From assembly GCA_022710245.1 (NCBI GenBank), contig JAKLHH010000016.1, positions 1-21,717 of the forward strand: a stretch of DNA of 21,717 nt, written 5' to 3'. Source of the DNA: Myxococcota bacterium. GTDB taxonomy: Bacteria > Myxococcota > Polyangia > GCA-2747355 > JAKLHH01. The notes under the pieces are model-generated. The model was not told where the DNA came from. It searched no databases and worked only from the letters and a program-made list of their open reading frames with translations. This document shows, one piece after another, positions 8,379-15,983 of this stretch. The number at the start of each line of letters is the position of its first letter. Positions within the stretch are counted from its first letter, which is position 1. Position numbers and translations under genes: made by a program.

Positions 8379-9803
8379 ATGCACCGCCGAGGCCCTGCGA
8401 GGACGACCCCCTCCCACCTGCGCTGGATCCTCACCGCGGTCGCGGTGCCCTGGCTCGTCGCCTGCGGGGACAGCGCCAGCACGCCGGACGCGCGGGTCGA
8501 CCAGAAGATCGTCAAACCCGACGGGCCTGCCGCGGACCTGCCCCCGGCCGCGGCCGCGGCGCAGCCGGACACCAGGAAGCCAGACGCCGCGCCCAAGCCC
8601 GACGCCGCGAAGCCGGACGCGCTCAAGCCCGACGCTGCGAAGCCGGACGCGCTCAAGCCCGACGCGCTCAAGCCCGACGCGCCCAAGCCCGACCTCCTGA
8701 AGCCGGACCTGCTCAAGCCCGACCTCCTGAAGCCGGACCTGCTCAAGCCCGACCTGCCCCCGAGCGGAGTCTTCGGCTACACCGGCCCGCTCACCGCGGG
8801 TCGCTACCGCCACACGGCGACGCTCCTCGCCAGCGGGAAGGTCCTGGTGACCGGCGGCCAGCTCGTCAAGTGGGGGAACCCGATCGCCAGCGCCGAGCTC
8901 TACGATCCCGCGAAGGGGAGCTGGAGCGCGGCGGGCTCCCTGAAGACGCCCCGCGCCAGCCACACCGCGACGCTGCTCAAGGACGGCACCGTGCTCATCA
9001 CCGGCGGCTTCGACGTGGGCAACGGGAGCGGCGGCACGCCGACCGCGAGCGCCGAGCTCTACGACCCGGTCGGCAACGCCTTCACGCTGCTCACCGGCGC
9101 CGGCACCAGCATGGGCGCGGCGCGCATGGCGCACACGGCGACCCTGCTCGCGAGCGGCAAGGTCCTCGTCGCCGGCGGCGTCTCCACCTCCGCCGAGACC
9201 GACCTCGCCGACCTCTACGATCCGGCCACGGGGAAGTTCACCGCGACCGGCAAGCTGACCAAGGTCCGCTCGTACCACACGGCGACGCTGCTGAAGACCG
9301 ACAAGGTCCTCATCGCCGGCGGCAACAGCGGGAGCAGCGGGATGCAGAAGACCGCCGAGCTCTACGATCCGACGGGCGGCACCTTCACGGCGACCGCCCA
9401 GGCGATGAGCGACATGCACTACCTGCACGCCGCGGCGCTGCTGCCGGACGGTCGCGTGCTGATCATCGCCGGCGGCAACGGCGGGGTCGCCGAGCTCTAC
9501 GACCCGTCCACCGACAGCTTCTCGGCGGCGGGCTCGCTGGTGACCACCACCTTCCGCCGCGACCACACGGCGACGCTGCTGCCCTCGGGCAAGGTGCTCG
9601 TCGCGGGCGGCTACGAGGTCTTCGCCACCACCAGCTACGCCGAGCTGTGGGACCCGGCGACGAACAGCTTCAAGAAGACCGGCAACCTGAAGGTGGCGCG
9701 GGAGAAGGCGGCGGCGCTGCTGCTCCCCTCGGGCGTGGTGCTGATCAGCGGCGGCACCGACGGGACCACGACCTACAGCAGCGCGGAGCTCTATTACCCC
9801 TAG
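8379..9803 (+). CDS. Kelch-repeat beta-propeller lipoprotein with KPD linker
   Basis: The product has 474 residues from the ATG at 8379. A second ATG six bases earlier is possible, but the only Shine-Dalgarno (AAGG, 8369-8372) touches it, so the later start is better spaced. The signal peptide ends in lipobox LVAC (Cys29). Residues about 46-126 are a repetitive KPDA/KPDLL linker. From residue 134 there are seven kelch-like units, each with a [RSAYLDK]H-TATLL-x-GKVL[VI]-[TA]GG strand pair followed by an AELYDP turn; units five and seven are degenerate. Seven units fit a complete beta-propeller, with the final AELYYP perhaps closing the ring. Such propellers usually bind proteins or glycans, and no catalytic site is seen. 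The TAG stop overlaps the stop of the convergent activase gene. Confidence 0.88.
   Translation: MHRRGPARTTPSHLRWILTAVAVPWLVACGDSASTPDARVDQKIVKPDGPAADLPPAAAAAQPDTRKPDAAPKPDAAKPDALKPDAAKPDALKPDALKPDAPKPDLLKPDLLKPDLLKPDLLKPDLPPSGVFGYTGPLTAGRYRHTATLLASGKVLVTGGQLVKWGNPIASAELYDPAKGSWSAAGSLKTPRASHTATLLKDGTVLITGGFDVGNGSGGTPTASAELYDPVGNAFTLLTGAGTSMGAARMAHTATLLASGKVLVAGGVSTSAETDLADLYDPATGKFTATGKLTKVRSYHTATLLKTDKVLIAGGNSGSSGMQKTAELYDPTGGTFTATAQAMSDMHYLHAAALLPDGRVLIIAGGNGGVAELYDPSTDSFSAAGSLVTTTFRRDHTATLLPSGKVLVAGGYEVFATTSYAELWDPATNSFKKTGNLKVAREKAAALLLPSGVVLISGGTDGTTTYSSAELYYP
9800..9803. other. CTAG shared by two convergent stop codons
   Basis: The palindromic tetramer CTAG gives TAG on the plus strand (9801-9803, kelch gene) and TAG on the minus strand (9802-9800, activase gene). 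The two genes therefore overlap by four bases tail to tail with no room for an intergenic terminator. Confidence 0.9.
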
Positions 9804-12800
9804 CCGTACCCCTGGCCGTACCCCTGGCCGTGCTTCAGCCGGAAGGTGAAGCGGTTGAGGCGCGGCTCGTCGAGGGGGGTCCCGTCGCAGTAGACGAAGA
9901 GCATCGGGATCTGCCGCTCGTGGCGGAGCAGGCTCTCGGCGACCAGCCCCGGCGCGCAGGACCAGGGGCTGGCGACGATGATGCCGTCGCAGATCCCCTC
10001 CTTCCAGCTGGAGAGCACGCTGCCGATGGTGATCGGCGCCTCGCCGCTCGGGTCACGGCCGATCAGCTGGCGGCTGGTCCGGACCACCTTGCCCACGTCC
10101 GGCATCGGCAGCCAGGGGTGGTGCCGCCGCACGCGCCGGTAGAGGTCGCGGCGCACGGCGCCCATCGCCCCCCGCGCGAAGAGCAGGCCGGGCAGCAGCG
10201 GGGAGAGCTGGTTGCGCCGCTCGATGGTCGTCTCGTAGCCGCGGTACTCCGGGTAGAGCAGGTAGGGCTCGACGATGACGTGGATGCCCTGCGCGCCGAG
10301 CTTGCGGATCAGCCCGCCGTTGCCCACGTCGTCGATGCGCATGAAGACGTCGCCGGTGAGGAGCACCCGCGGGCGCCGGCCGTGGCCGTTGCCGCTGCCG
10401 CTGCCGTTGCCATTGCCGCTGCCGTTGCCATTGCCGCTGCGGCCGCCGCTGCCGCTGCCGTCGCCGCTGCCGCGGCGTCCGAGCTGCGCGTAGGCCTGCG
10501 CCGCGCGCTCGAGGAGGCTCGCCGCCTCCTGGTAGAGGCGCCGCTGCTGGGCCACCGCCCTCCAGGCCCGCTCCGGCAGCGGGCGCTCGAAGAGGCGGAC
10601 GACCTCCTGGCCGAAGCCCTCGTGCAGCGCGTCCACCTCGCCCGGCGCCGTCTCGCAGGCCCGGTGGTAGGCGGCGAGCCCGTGCAGGAGGTCCACCGTG
10701 ACGACGCCCACCCAGAAGTGGAAGTAGAGCAGCGGGTGGCGATCGCCGGCGATCTCCAGCTCGCGCGCGTGCACCCGCGGCCTGAGCCCCATCTGGTCGA
10801 GGTTGAGCTGGTCCTTCACCGCGAACATGCAGTTGCGGCACTGGCCCTCGTCGGTGACGCCGAGGAGCACGGTGCGCTTCTCCGGCGGCTGCGCCTCGAG
10901 GAAGCGCCGGTACGAGCCCCAGATCATCTGGTAGGGCAGGCACTCCTTGCCCGAGCAGTTGCGCTGGCCGTGGGCGAGCGTGGTCGCGTCGAAGCGGGGC
11001 GCGGCCACCGCGTCGTAGCCGATCGAGCGGTAGGCCGCGGCCAGCATCGGGCTGAAGTGCTCCGAGGTGCTGAAGACGACCAGCCGCGAGTCGCGCTCGC
11101 GCTCGAGCGGGCTCTTGTCGAGGGTGAAGAGCTCGGCCTTCTCGCGCGGGATCGGCGAGGGCCCGCCGGAGTAGCGGCGGAGCGTGTGGACGAACGCCTG
11201 GACGCGCGTCGTGTAGCCCGCCCTGCCGCCGTGGCCGTCGCTCTCGATGGCGGTGTGCGGGTAGCTCCCGAGGAGCGTCGAGAACCCGTGCTCGAAGAAG
11301 GACGCCGGGCCGCAGCCGAAGGAGGAGAGCAGCAGGGGGAAGGCGTCCCCCGTCTGCCGCGCGGCGGCGGCCACGTGCAGCGTGCGGTGAGCCGCGTGCC
11401 AGTAGAGGCTCACCAGCCGCGGCGCCCGCCCGGCCACCGGGTAGCAGTCCATCGGCAGCGCGAGGACGCCGTTGCCGCGCAGGATCTCCGGCACGCCGGA
11501 CTGGATGGCCGGGTCGTGGATGACGTGGAGCGGCCCGCAGACGACCACCACCGGCAGCCCGTGCGTCCGGCCGTGGGCGAGGGTCCGCTCGCCGATCGCC
11601 AGCAGGTCCTGCTGGAAGCGCCGCTGCGCCGCCCGCGCGCGCCGGATCGCCAGCGGCACTCGCCAGAGCGGCGCGCCGAGCCGTCGCGCGAGCTGCACCA
11701 GGCTCCACAGGTCCTCGGCGCTCGGCCGCGAGCTCTTGGTCGCGGCAGCTTCGCCCGACCGCCGTACCCCTTCGGGGCCCACCCGGGCGGCGCCGCTCCA
11801 GGTGCTCAGGGTCAGGCGCGGCCGCAGCACCTCCACCTCGTGGCCGCGCGCGCGGCTGGCGCGCTCGACCATCTCGGCGAGCCCCTGCTCGAGCGGGCAG
11901 GTGAGCCCGGAGAGGCCCTCCGCGTCGGGCAGCTCGAGGACCTTCGGGATCAGCGCCAGCCGACTGTCCTCGAGGATGCCGTGCGCCACCTTCACCGGGG
12001 CGCAGGCGTCGTAGGAGAAGCAGCGCTCCTCGCCGCGCGCGAGGGTGCGCGCGTTCGAGCGCAGCACGCGCGTCCCCACCCCCAGCTCGCGCAGGAAGGT
12101 GACGAACCAGGGCAGCACGACCGGCATCGGGCCGATCAGCGGCACGTCGACGGTGGCGCTGCCGGGCTTGCCCGGCCGCTGCTCGAGGTAGGGCGCCAGC
12201 AGCTGCTCGCGCTCGGCGAAGGCGTGCGGCGCCTCGCGCGGGACCTTGCGCGCCCCGCCGGCGCTCGCCACCTCGTACTTCGGGCAGGCCCCGCCGGAGA
12301 GCACCGTCGTCACCTGATCGTGGGTCGCGGCAGCTTCGCCCGACCGCCCGACCTGGGCGGCGCCGCGACCATCGCCGACGGCGACGCGCGTGCGCTCGAT
12401 GGGGCAGAGCGTGCTGCACTCGCGGTCGCGGCACTGGAACTCCTCGCGCCCGACGACGCGCGCCTCCACGAAGCGCTGGAGGTCGAAGCGCGCGCGCGCG
12501 TCCGCCGCCTCCTCCCGCAGCCCCTCGCCGAGGCTCTCCAGCGCGCAGAGCGTGATGCCCCAGGCGCCCATCGCGCCCGGGTTGTGCGGCACCGTGACCT
12601 CGCGGCCCGACAGCGCCGCGAGGGTCCAGGCCAGGGACGCGCTGGAGGCGGGCTTGCCCTGGAAGAAGATGCGGTCCTTGAAGACGCGCGCGCCCATCAC
12701 GCGGTTCATGTAGTTGCGGATGACGGCGTACTGGAAGCCGGCGAAGAGGTCGGGGACGGAGAACCCCTGCGCGCGGGCCAGGGTGGCGGTCTCGGCGATG

Positions 12801-14464
12801 AAGACCGTGCACATCTGCCCGAGGTCGGGGCAGGCCGTGGCGCGCGCGGCGAGCTCCCCGATCTCCTCCACGGCGTGCACCCCGTAGAGGGTGGCCTGCT
12901 CCTCGAGGAAGGAGCCGGTGCCGGCGCTGCACGCCTTGTTGAGGTCGCTCTCGACGATGTGGCCGCCGACGATCTGGATGAACTTGGCGTCCTGGCCGCC
13001 GATCTCGACGATGGAGAGGCTCCTGCCGTGGTCGGGATCGCAGCGGATCGCGGCGGTCGCGTGCGCCACGATCTCGTTCTCGACGACCAGCCGCTCCTCG
13101 AGCCCGGGGAAGGCCGCGCGCAGCACCGCCGCCACCGCCTCGCGGCCGGAGCCGGTGACGCCGATCGCGCGCACGTCCAGGAGCGGCGCCGCACAGGTGG
13201 GGCGGTCGTGCGAAGCGGCCGCGACCAGAGCACCAGGCGCCGCACAGGTGGGGCGGTCGTGCGAAGCGGCCGCGACCAGAGCACCAGGCGCCGCACAGGT
13301 GGGGCGGTCGTGCGAAGCGGCCGCGACCAGAGCACCAGGCGCCGCACCCTCGAGGAGCCGCCGCACCAGCCGCTGCGCGGCCTCGACCGGGTTGCCCTGG
13401 GTGCGGTCGTAGAGGTCGAGCAGCACCTCCCCGCTCTCCACGGCGGTGAGGACGGCCTTGCTCCCGGTGGAGCCGAGGTCGAGGCCGAGCACGACGGCCG
13501 CCGCCCCCGCCGCGCTCGCCGCGACGCTGGGCGGCGGCAGGAAGGTCACCCGCTGCGCCGACTCGCGCGCGAGGGGCAGCGTGCGGAGCGGCGTGCGCTG
13601 CCGCTGGACCAGCGCCTCCGGCTCGGCGGGCAGGCAGGCCCGCTCGCCCGCGCGGACGCGCCGGGCCGCCAGCTGCAGGGCTCCCAGCGAGCCGTGGTAG
13701 AGGGCGTGCTCGGGGACGCTCACGCGTCCGGGCAGGAGGCCCGAGAGGGTCTCCACCAGGCAGCGCAGCCGGCTGCCCCCGCCGATCACGCGGACTGGCC
13801 CCTCGGTCTGCAGGCGCAGGAGCAGCGAGGCCGCGTGGCGGGCCACCGACTCGAAGAGCCCGCGCAGCAGCTCCTCGCGGCTCGCCCCCTGGTTGGCGAA
13901 GTGGGTCAGCTCGCTCTTGGCGAAGACCGAGCAGCGCGCCGTGATCGGGATGCTCCTCGGCGCCGCGGCCGCGGCCTGGTCAGCCTCGGCGAGGCTGAGG
14001 CCGAAGCGGCCGGCGAGCTTGGCCAGGGTCTCCCCGGTGCCCGAGGAGCACTTGTCGTTCTCCTGGTAGGTGCAGTGGCCCTCGGCGGACCTGGCGAGGA
14101 TGGCGTAGCCGCGGGCGCCGAGGTCGATCAGGCTGAGCGGCCCCTCGGGGCAGAGGGCCGCGAGCGCGGCCTCCAGGCAGGAGTCCTCGGGCAGGCCGGC
14201 CTGGACCGGCGCTGCCAGCTCGGCGGCGTAGATCCCGGTGGCCGCCAGGGCCGCGTGCTCGTGGAGGCGCTCCTCGCGGTAGACCTGGCAGAAGGCCTCG
14301 AAGGGCGCGCCCTGATGGTCGAGGCTCCACGAGCGCTGGTGCGTGAGCCCGCCCGCGGTCAGCTCGGCGAGCGAGAACTTCAGCGAGGCCTTTCCCAGAT
14401 CACAGCCGACGATCGTGAGCCGCTCTCCAGGCCGCGCTCCCTCGAGTCTGATGGGGTCTCGCAT
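9800..14464 (-). CDS. Giant acyl-CoA dehydratase activase-type protein (double BcrAD/BadFG ATPase, DUF2229, HgdB-like)
   Basis: The product has 1554 residues from the ATG at 14464, chosen because the first ATPase motif (VGCDLGKASLKF, 19-30) follows closely; an ATG at 14506 is possible and neither has a clear Shine-Dalgarno. There are two ASKHA ATPase halves of the HgdC/BcrA/BadF type. Half one has CSSGTG (Cys139) and ARCSVF (Cys178); half two has GLDLGSTGSK, EIGGQDAK, CSAGTG (Cys512) and QMCTVF (Cys552). In HgdC dimers these two Cys ligate the bridging 4Fe-4S cluster. Next come a Cys-rich stretch (Cys678, 683, 687, 727), a DUF2229-like region (IGPMPVVLPWF, CFSYDACAPVK) and an HgdB-like C-terminal part (NCSGKECLPYQMIWG, GQCRNCMF, SPWSCAPG). 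The family uses ATP to drive low-potential electron transfer to dehydratases or reductases; the substrate here is unknown. A Gly/Ser/Asn linker, a GQGYGQGYG tail and three inserted repeats are unusual. Confidence 0.88.
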   Translation of the reverse strand: MRDPIRLEGARPGERLTIVGCDLGKASLKFSLAELTAGGLTHQRSWSLDHQGAPFEAFCQVYREERLHEHAALAATGIYAAELAAPVQAGLPEDSCLEAALAALCPEGPLSLIDLGARGYAILARSAEGHCTYQENDKCSSGTGETLAKLAGRFGLSLAEADQAAAAAPRSIPITARCSVFAKSELTHFANQGASREELLRGLFESVARHAASLLLRLQTEGPVRVIGGGSRLRCLVETLSGLLPGRVSVPEHALYHGSLGALQLAARRVRAGERACLPAEPEALVQRQRTPLRTLPLARESAQRVTFLPPPSVAASAAGAAAVVLGLDLGSTGSKAVLTAVESGEVLLDLYDRTQGNPVEAAQRLVRRLLEGAAPGALVAAASHDRPTCAAPGALVAAASHDRPTCAAPGALVAAASHDRPTCAAPLLDVRAIGVTGSGREAVAAVLRAAFPGLEERLVVENEIVAHATAAIRCDPDHGRSLSIVEIGGQDAKFIQIVGGHIVESDLNKACSAGTGSFLEEQATLYGVHAVEEIGELAARATACPDLGQMCTVFIAETATLARAQGFSVPDLFAGFQYAVIRNYMNRVMGARVFKDRIFFQGKPASSASLAWTLAALSGREVTVPHNPGAMGAWGITLCALESLGEGLREEAADARARFDLQRFVEARVVGREEFQCRDRECSTLCPIERTRVAVGDGRGAAQVGRSGEAAATHDQVTTVLSGGACPKYEVASAGGARKVPREAPHAFAEREQLLAPYLEQRPGKPGSATVDVPLIGPMPVVLPWFVTFLRELGVGTRVLRSNARTLARGEERCFSYDACAPVKVAHGILEDSRLALIPKVLELPDAEGLSGLTCPLEQGLAEMVERASRARGHEVEVLRPRLTLSTWSGAARVGPEGVRRSGEAAATKSSRPSAEDLWSLVQLARRLGAPLWRVPLAIRRARAAQRRFQQDLLAIGERTLAHGRTHGLPVVVVCGPLHVIHDPAIQSGVPEILRGNGVLALPMDCYPVAGRAPRLVSLYWHAAHRTLHVAAAARQTGDAFPLLLSSFGCGPASFFEHGFSTLLGSYPHTAIESDGHGGRAGYTTRVQAFVHTLRRYSGGPSPIPREKAELFTLDKSPLERERDSRLVVFSTSEHFSPMLAAAYRSIGYDAVAAPRFDATTLAHGQRNCSGKECLPYQMIWGSYRRFLEAQPPEKRTVLLGVTDEGQCRNCMFAVKDQLNLDQMGLRPRVHARELEIAGDRHPLLYFHFWVGVVTVDLLHGLAAYHRACETAPGEVDALHEGFGQEVVRLFERPLPERAWRAVAQQRRLYQEAASLLERAAQAYAQLGRRGSGDGSGSGGRSGNGNGSGNGNGSGSGNGHGRRPRVLLTGDVFMRIDDVGNGGLIRKLGAQGIHVIVEPYLLYPEYRGYETTIERRNQLSPLLPGLLFARGAMGAVRRDLYRRVRRHHPWLPMPDVGKVVRTSRQLIGRDPSGEAPITIGSVLSSWKEGICDGIIVASPWSCAPGLVAESLLRHERQIPMLFVYCDGTPLDEPRLNRFTFRLKHGQGYGQGYG
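10376..10482 (-). repeat. Low-complexity Gly/Ser/Asn linker in the activase gene
   Basis: This is a simple-sequence run of short GCCGTTGCC/ATTGCCGCTGCC-type units, read on the minus strand as alternating GSGS and NGNG. It encodes about 35 residues between a helical stretch ending in AQAYAQLGRR and the conserved PRVLLTGDVFMRIDD segment, so it is an inter-domain linker. The short period makes length variation by slippage plausible. Confidence 0.85.
11738..11791 (+). repeat. In-frame palindromic element, copy A
   Basis: The first 26 bases (11738-11763) are identical to copy B. They can fold as GGTCG/CGACC with an inner GGC/GCC and a six-base loop. The second half is expanded by a short CCCCTTCGGGG hairpin before returning to GGGCGGCGCC. 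On the minus strand it is read as residues 892-909 of the activase, ending in RRSGEAAAT. Confidence 0.75.
12314..12370 (+). repeat. In-frame palindromic element, copy B
   Basis: The core at 12323-12348 is identical to copy A. It is followed by CCGCCC, GACCT, GGGCGG (six-base-pair stem, five-base loop, 12346-12361), so the copy is two consecutive hairpins. On the minus strand it is read as activase residues about 699-717, including QVGRSGEAAATHDQ, between two conserved Cys-containing segments. Confidence 0.75.
13193..13345 (-). repeat. In-frame palindromic element, copy C, as three identical 51-base units
   Basis: Three identical 51-base units encode three identical 17-residue repeats (AAPGALVAAASHDRPTC) at activase residues 374-390, 391-407 and 408-424. 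Reverse-complemented, each unit matches copies A and B with only a few mismatches over about 45 bases, so it is the same element in the opposite orientation and read from its other strand. It lies in the second ATPase half, between RLVRRLLEG and LLDVRAIGVTGSG. Confidence 0.9.
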
Positions 14465-14589
14465 GGCGGCATTGGATACCGCGGTCCGCGGGGACGTCCA
14501 CACCATTCTGCGGGTTGATGGGCGCGCGGCTCTGACCGTAACGGAAGCGTGAGGGGCGCGCGCGCGGCGCGTCAGAGGTGAGCGTGGGG

Positions 14590-14603
14590 GGCTGCTAGCA
14601 GCC
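14590..14603. repeat. Perfect 14-base palindrome GGCTGCTAGCAGCC
   Basis: This is a perfect palindrome centred on CTAG. It is the same core as the larger inverted repeat at 14628-14666. It is followed by AACTTGCACAGAGC, a degenerate version of the arm of that repeat. Confidence 0.85.
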
Positions 14604-14627
14604 GGCGCGGAGCAACTTGCACAGAGC

Positions 14628-14666
14628 GACTTGCACCACGGCTGCTAGCAGCCCGTGGTGCAAGTC
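14628..14666. terminator. 39-base near-perfect inverted repeat, possible terminator
   Basis: The left arm GACTTGCACCACGG-CTGCT and right arm AGCAGCCCGTGGTGCAAGTC pair over 19 of 20 positions, with a single one-base indel, around the CTAG centre. It lies about 145 bases beyond the stop of the DUF4476 gene and 160 bases before the activase start. No T-tract follows on either strand, so a terminator is only one option; a protein-binding site or mobile repeat is also possible. Confidence 0.45.
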
Positions 14667-14791
14667 CGGACCGAGCGGGACGGTCGAGGCGGCCCGCTGG
14701 CAAGGCGCGCCGAGGGCGAATCCTTTGACGGCTTTAACCGAGGCGCAACGCAGCCAGCGGGGCGAAATCGGCCGTCCCCGCGACGTGGAGC

Positions 14792-14813
14792 GACTTGCAC
14801 CACGGGCTGCTAG
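14792..14813 (+). repeat. Dispersed arm copy overlapping the DUF4476 stop codon
   Basis: This 22-base stretch repeats one arm of the inverted repeat at 14628-14666, in the same orientation as its left arm, and includes the extra G missing there. Its terminal CTAG supplies the TAG stop of the minus-strand DUF4476 gene. Together with 14628-14666 it could form alternative pairings in RNA. Confidence 0.8.
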
Positions 14814-15880
14814 GGCGTGACCTGCTGCGACGAGAGGACCTGGGAGGCCTGGGTGCCGACCATGGTGTGCGGCGAGAACTTCGCGGCGACCGACCCGACG
14901 CCGTTCTCGGGGTCGACGACGTGCGGCGCGCAGGCCTTGACCACCTCGAGCATCGGGAAGACGTGCGGCTTGAAGTACTCGAGCAGCGAAGTGAGCTGGT
15001 AGCTGGTCAGGTACTGGTTCGCGACGCCGGTGGTCACGCGGTCACGCATGGGGAAGACGTGCGGCCTGGCCGAGGAGACCAGGGTGAGGAAGCTGTTGAA
15101 GGCCGCGCGGTCCATCGGCAGGCGGCCGTCACGGGTCCGGCGGCAGCCAGGGTCCGTCGCGGCCCAGCAGAAGACCCGCGGCTGGGCGGGCGGAGGCGGA
15201 GGCATCGCCACGGGCGCCGGCGCATAGCCGCCGCCGCGAGTCCACCAGGTCACCGTGCCGTCCGCGGTCTGCACGCGGATGCGGTTCGGGTCGTCGGGGC
15301 GGAAGGTGCCGGTGTTCGCCGTGGCGGCGCCCTGGGCCCAGTACTGGAACTGGGTGCCGCGCAGGCCATGCACCCAGCGGCCGCGGAGCACCTGCTGCGC
15401 GCCGTTCGGGGCGGTCATCAGCAGCGTGAAGCCCCCGCGGCCCGTGCCCTGGACGTTGAAGACGTTGCCCGAGGTCGAGCGCCAGAAGCCATAGACGCTG
15501 CCGCCCGTGGGAGCGGGCGCGGCGACCGGCACCACCTCGCGCGTCCACCAGCTGGTCGTGCCGTCGGTGCTGCTCACGTGCACGCGATCCGGGTCGTCGG
15601 GGCGGAAGGTCCCGGTGTAGGTCTGGTTGCTGTACCAGTACTGGAACTGGGTGCCGCGCAGGCCGTGCACCCACTGGCCGCGCATCGGCAGCAGCTCGCC
15701 GGTCGTTCGGGTCAGGCTGATGCTGAAGCCGCCAGGGCCGGTGTCGCTGATGACGATCCGGGCGCCCGAGGTGGAGCGCCAGGTGCCGTAGATCTTCGAC
15801 CCGCGGCGCTGCGCCTCCGCCGGGACGGCGATGGCCAGGAGCAGGGCCAGCACCACGAGGCCAAGCTGAAGACGAGACAT
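14810..15880 (-). CDS. Secreted protein with duplicated beta domain and DUF4476
   Basis: The product has 356 residues. The ATG at 15880 follows AAGGAGAGG (complement at 15887-15895) six bases away. A Sec signal peptide ends at AEA (about residue 23) with no lipobox, so it is probably periplasmic or secreted. Two copies of a domain of about 88 residues follow: 28-115 and 127-216. They share YG[TF]WRSTSG, WVHGLRGTQFQYW, GTFRPDDP[DN]R and a closing DGT-WWTR. A Pro-rich linker (217-234) leads to a DUF4476-like domain (about 250-340: AAFNSFLTLVSS, NQYLTSYQLTSLLEYF, CAPHVVDPENG), a family known from Myxococcota and Bacteroidetes without defined function. PHVFPM occurs twice within it. The duplicated domain may be a small beta-barrel, which is inference. 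The stop lies inside a repeat arm. Confidence 0.85.
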   Translation of the reverse strand: MSRLQLGLVVLALLLAIAVPAEAQRRGSKIYGTWRSTSGARIVISDTGPGGFSISLTRTTGELLPMRGQWVHGLRGTQFQYWYSNQTYTGTFRPDDPDRVHVSSTDGTTSWWTREVVPVAAPAPTGGSVYGFWRSTSGNVFNVQGTGRGGFTLLMTAPNGAQQVLRGRWVHGLRGTQFQYWAQGAATANTGTFRPDDPNRIRVQTADGTVTWWTRGGGYAPAPVAMPPPPPAQPRVFCWAATDPGCRRTRDGRLPMDRAAFNSFLTLVSSARPHVFPMRDRVTTGVANQYLTSYQLTSLLEYFKPHVFPMLEVVKACAPHVVDPENGVGSVAAKFSPHTMVGTQASQVLSSQQVTP

Positions 15881-15983
15881 CACACACCTCTCCTTGTTGG
15901 TCGCTCTCGCCTCACCTGACGGAGAGGACGGGCGATTGTCGCACCTCACGCGAACAAAAACTTCGGCGTCCTGCGGTGGTTCT

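Larger units (their letters stand above)
14465..14809. other. 345-base intergenic region with inverted repeats
   Basis: This is the upstream region of the activase gene and the downstream region of the DUF4476 gene, both on the minus strand. It should contain the activase promoter, which I cannot place. The part at 14590-14813 is built of CTAG-centred palindromes (listed separately). I see no protein gene or tRNA. Confidence 0.5.

Noticed and set aside
10275..10493. Plus-strand ORF with a long Leu/Pro repeat that could pass for a transmembrane or linker peptide
   Set aside because: It is the complement of the Gly/Ser/Asn linker codons of the activase gene. There is no ribosome site or other support.
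8870..14518. An 1882-codon plus-strand ORF opposite the activase and kelch genes
   Set aside because: It is a shadow frame caused by GC-rich codons. It is Arg/Ala/Gly-rich with no domain, while the opposite frames carry conserved motifs and signal peptides.
14590..14813. Transposon ends or an insertion sequence
   Set aside because: The inverted repeats are too close together to flank a transposase. No transposase ORF or target-site duplication is visible.
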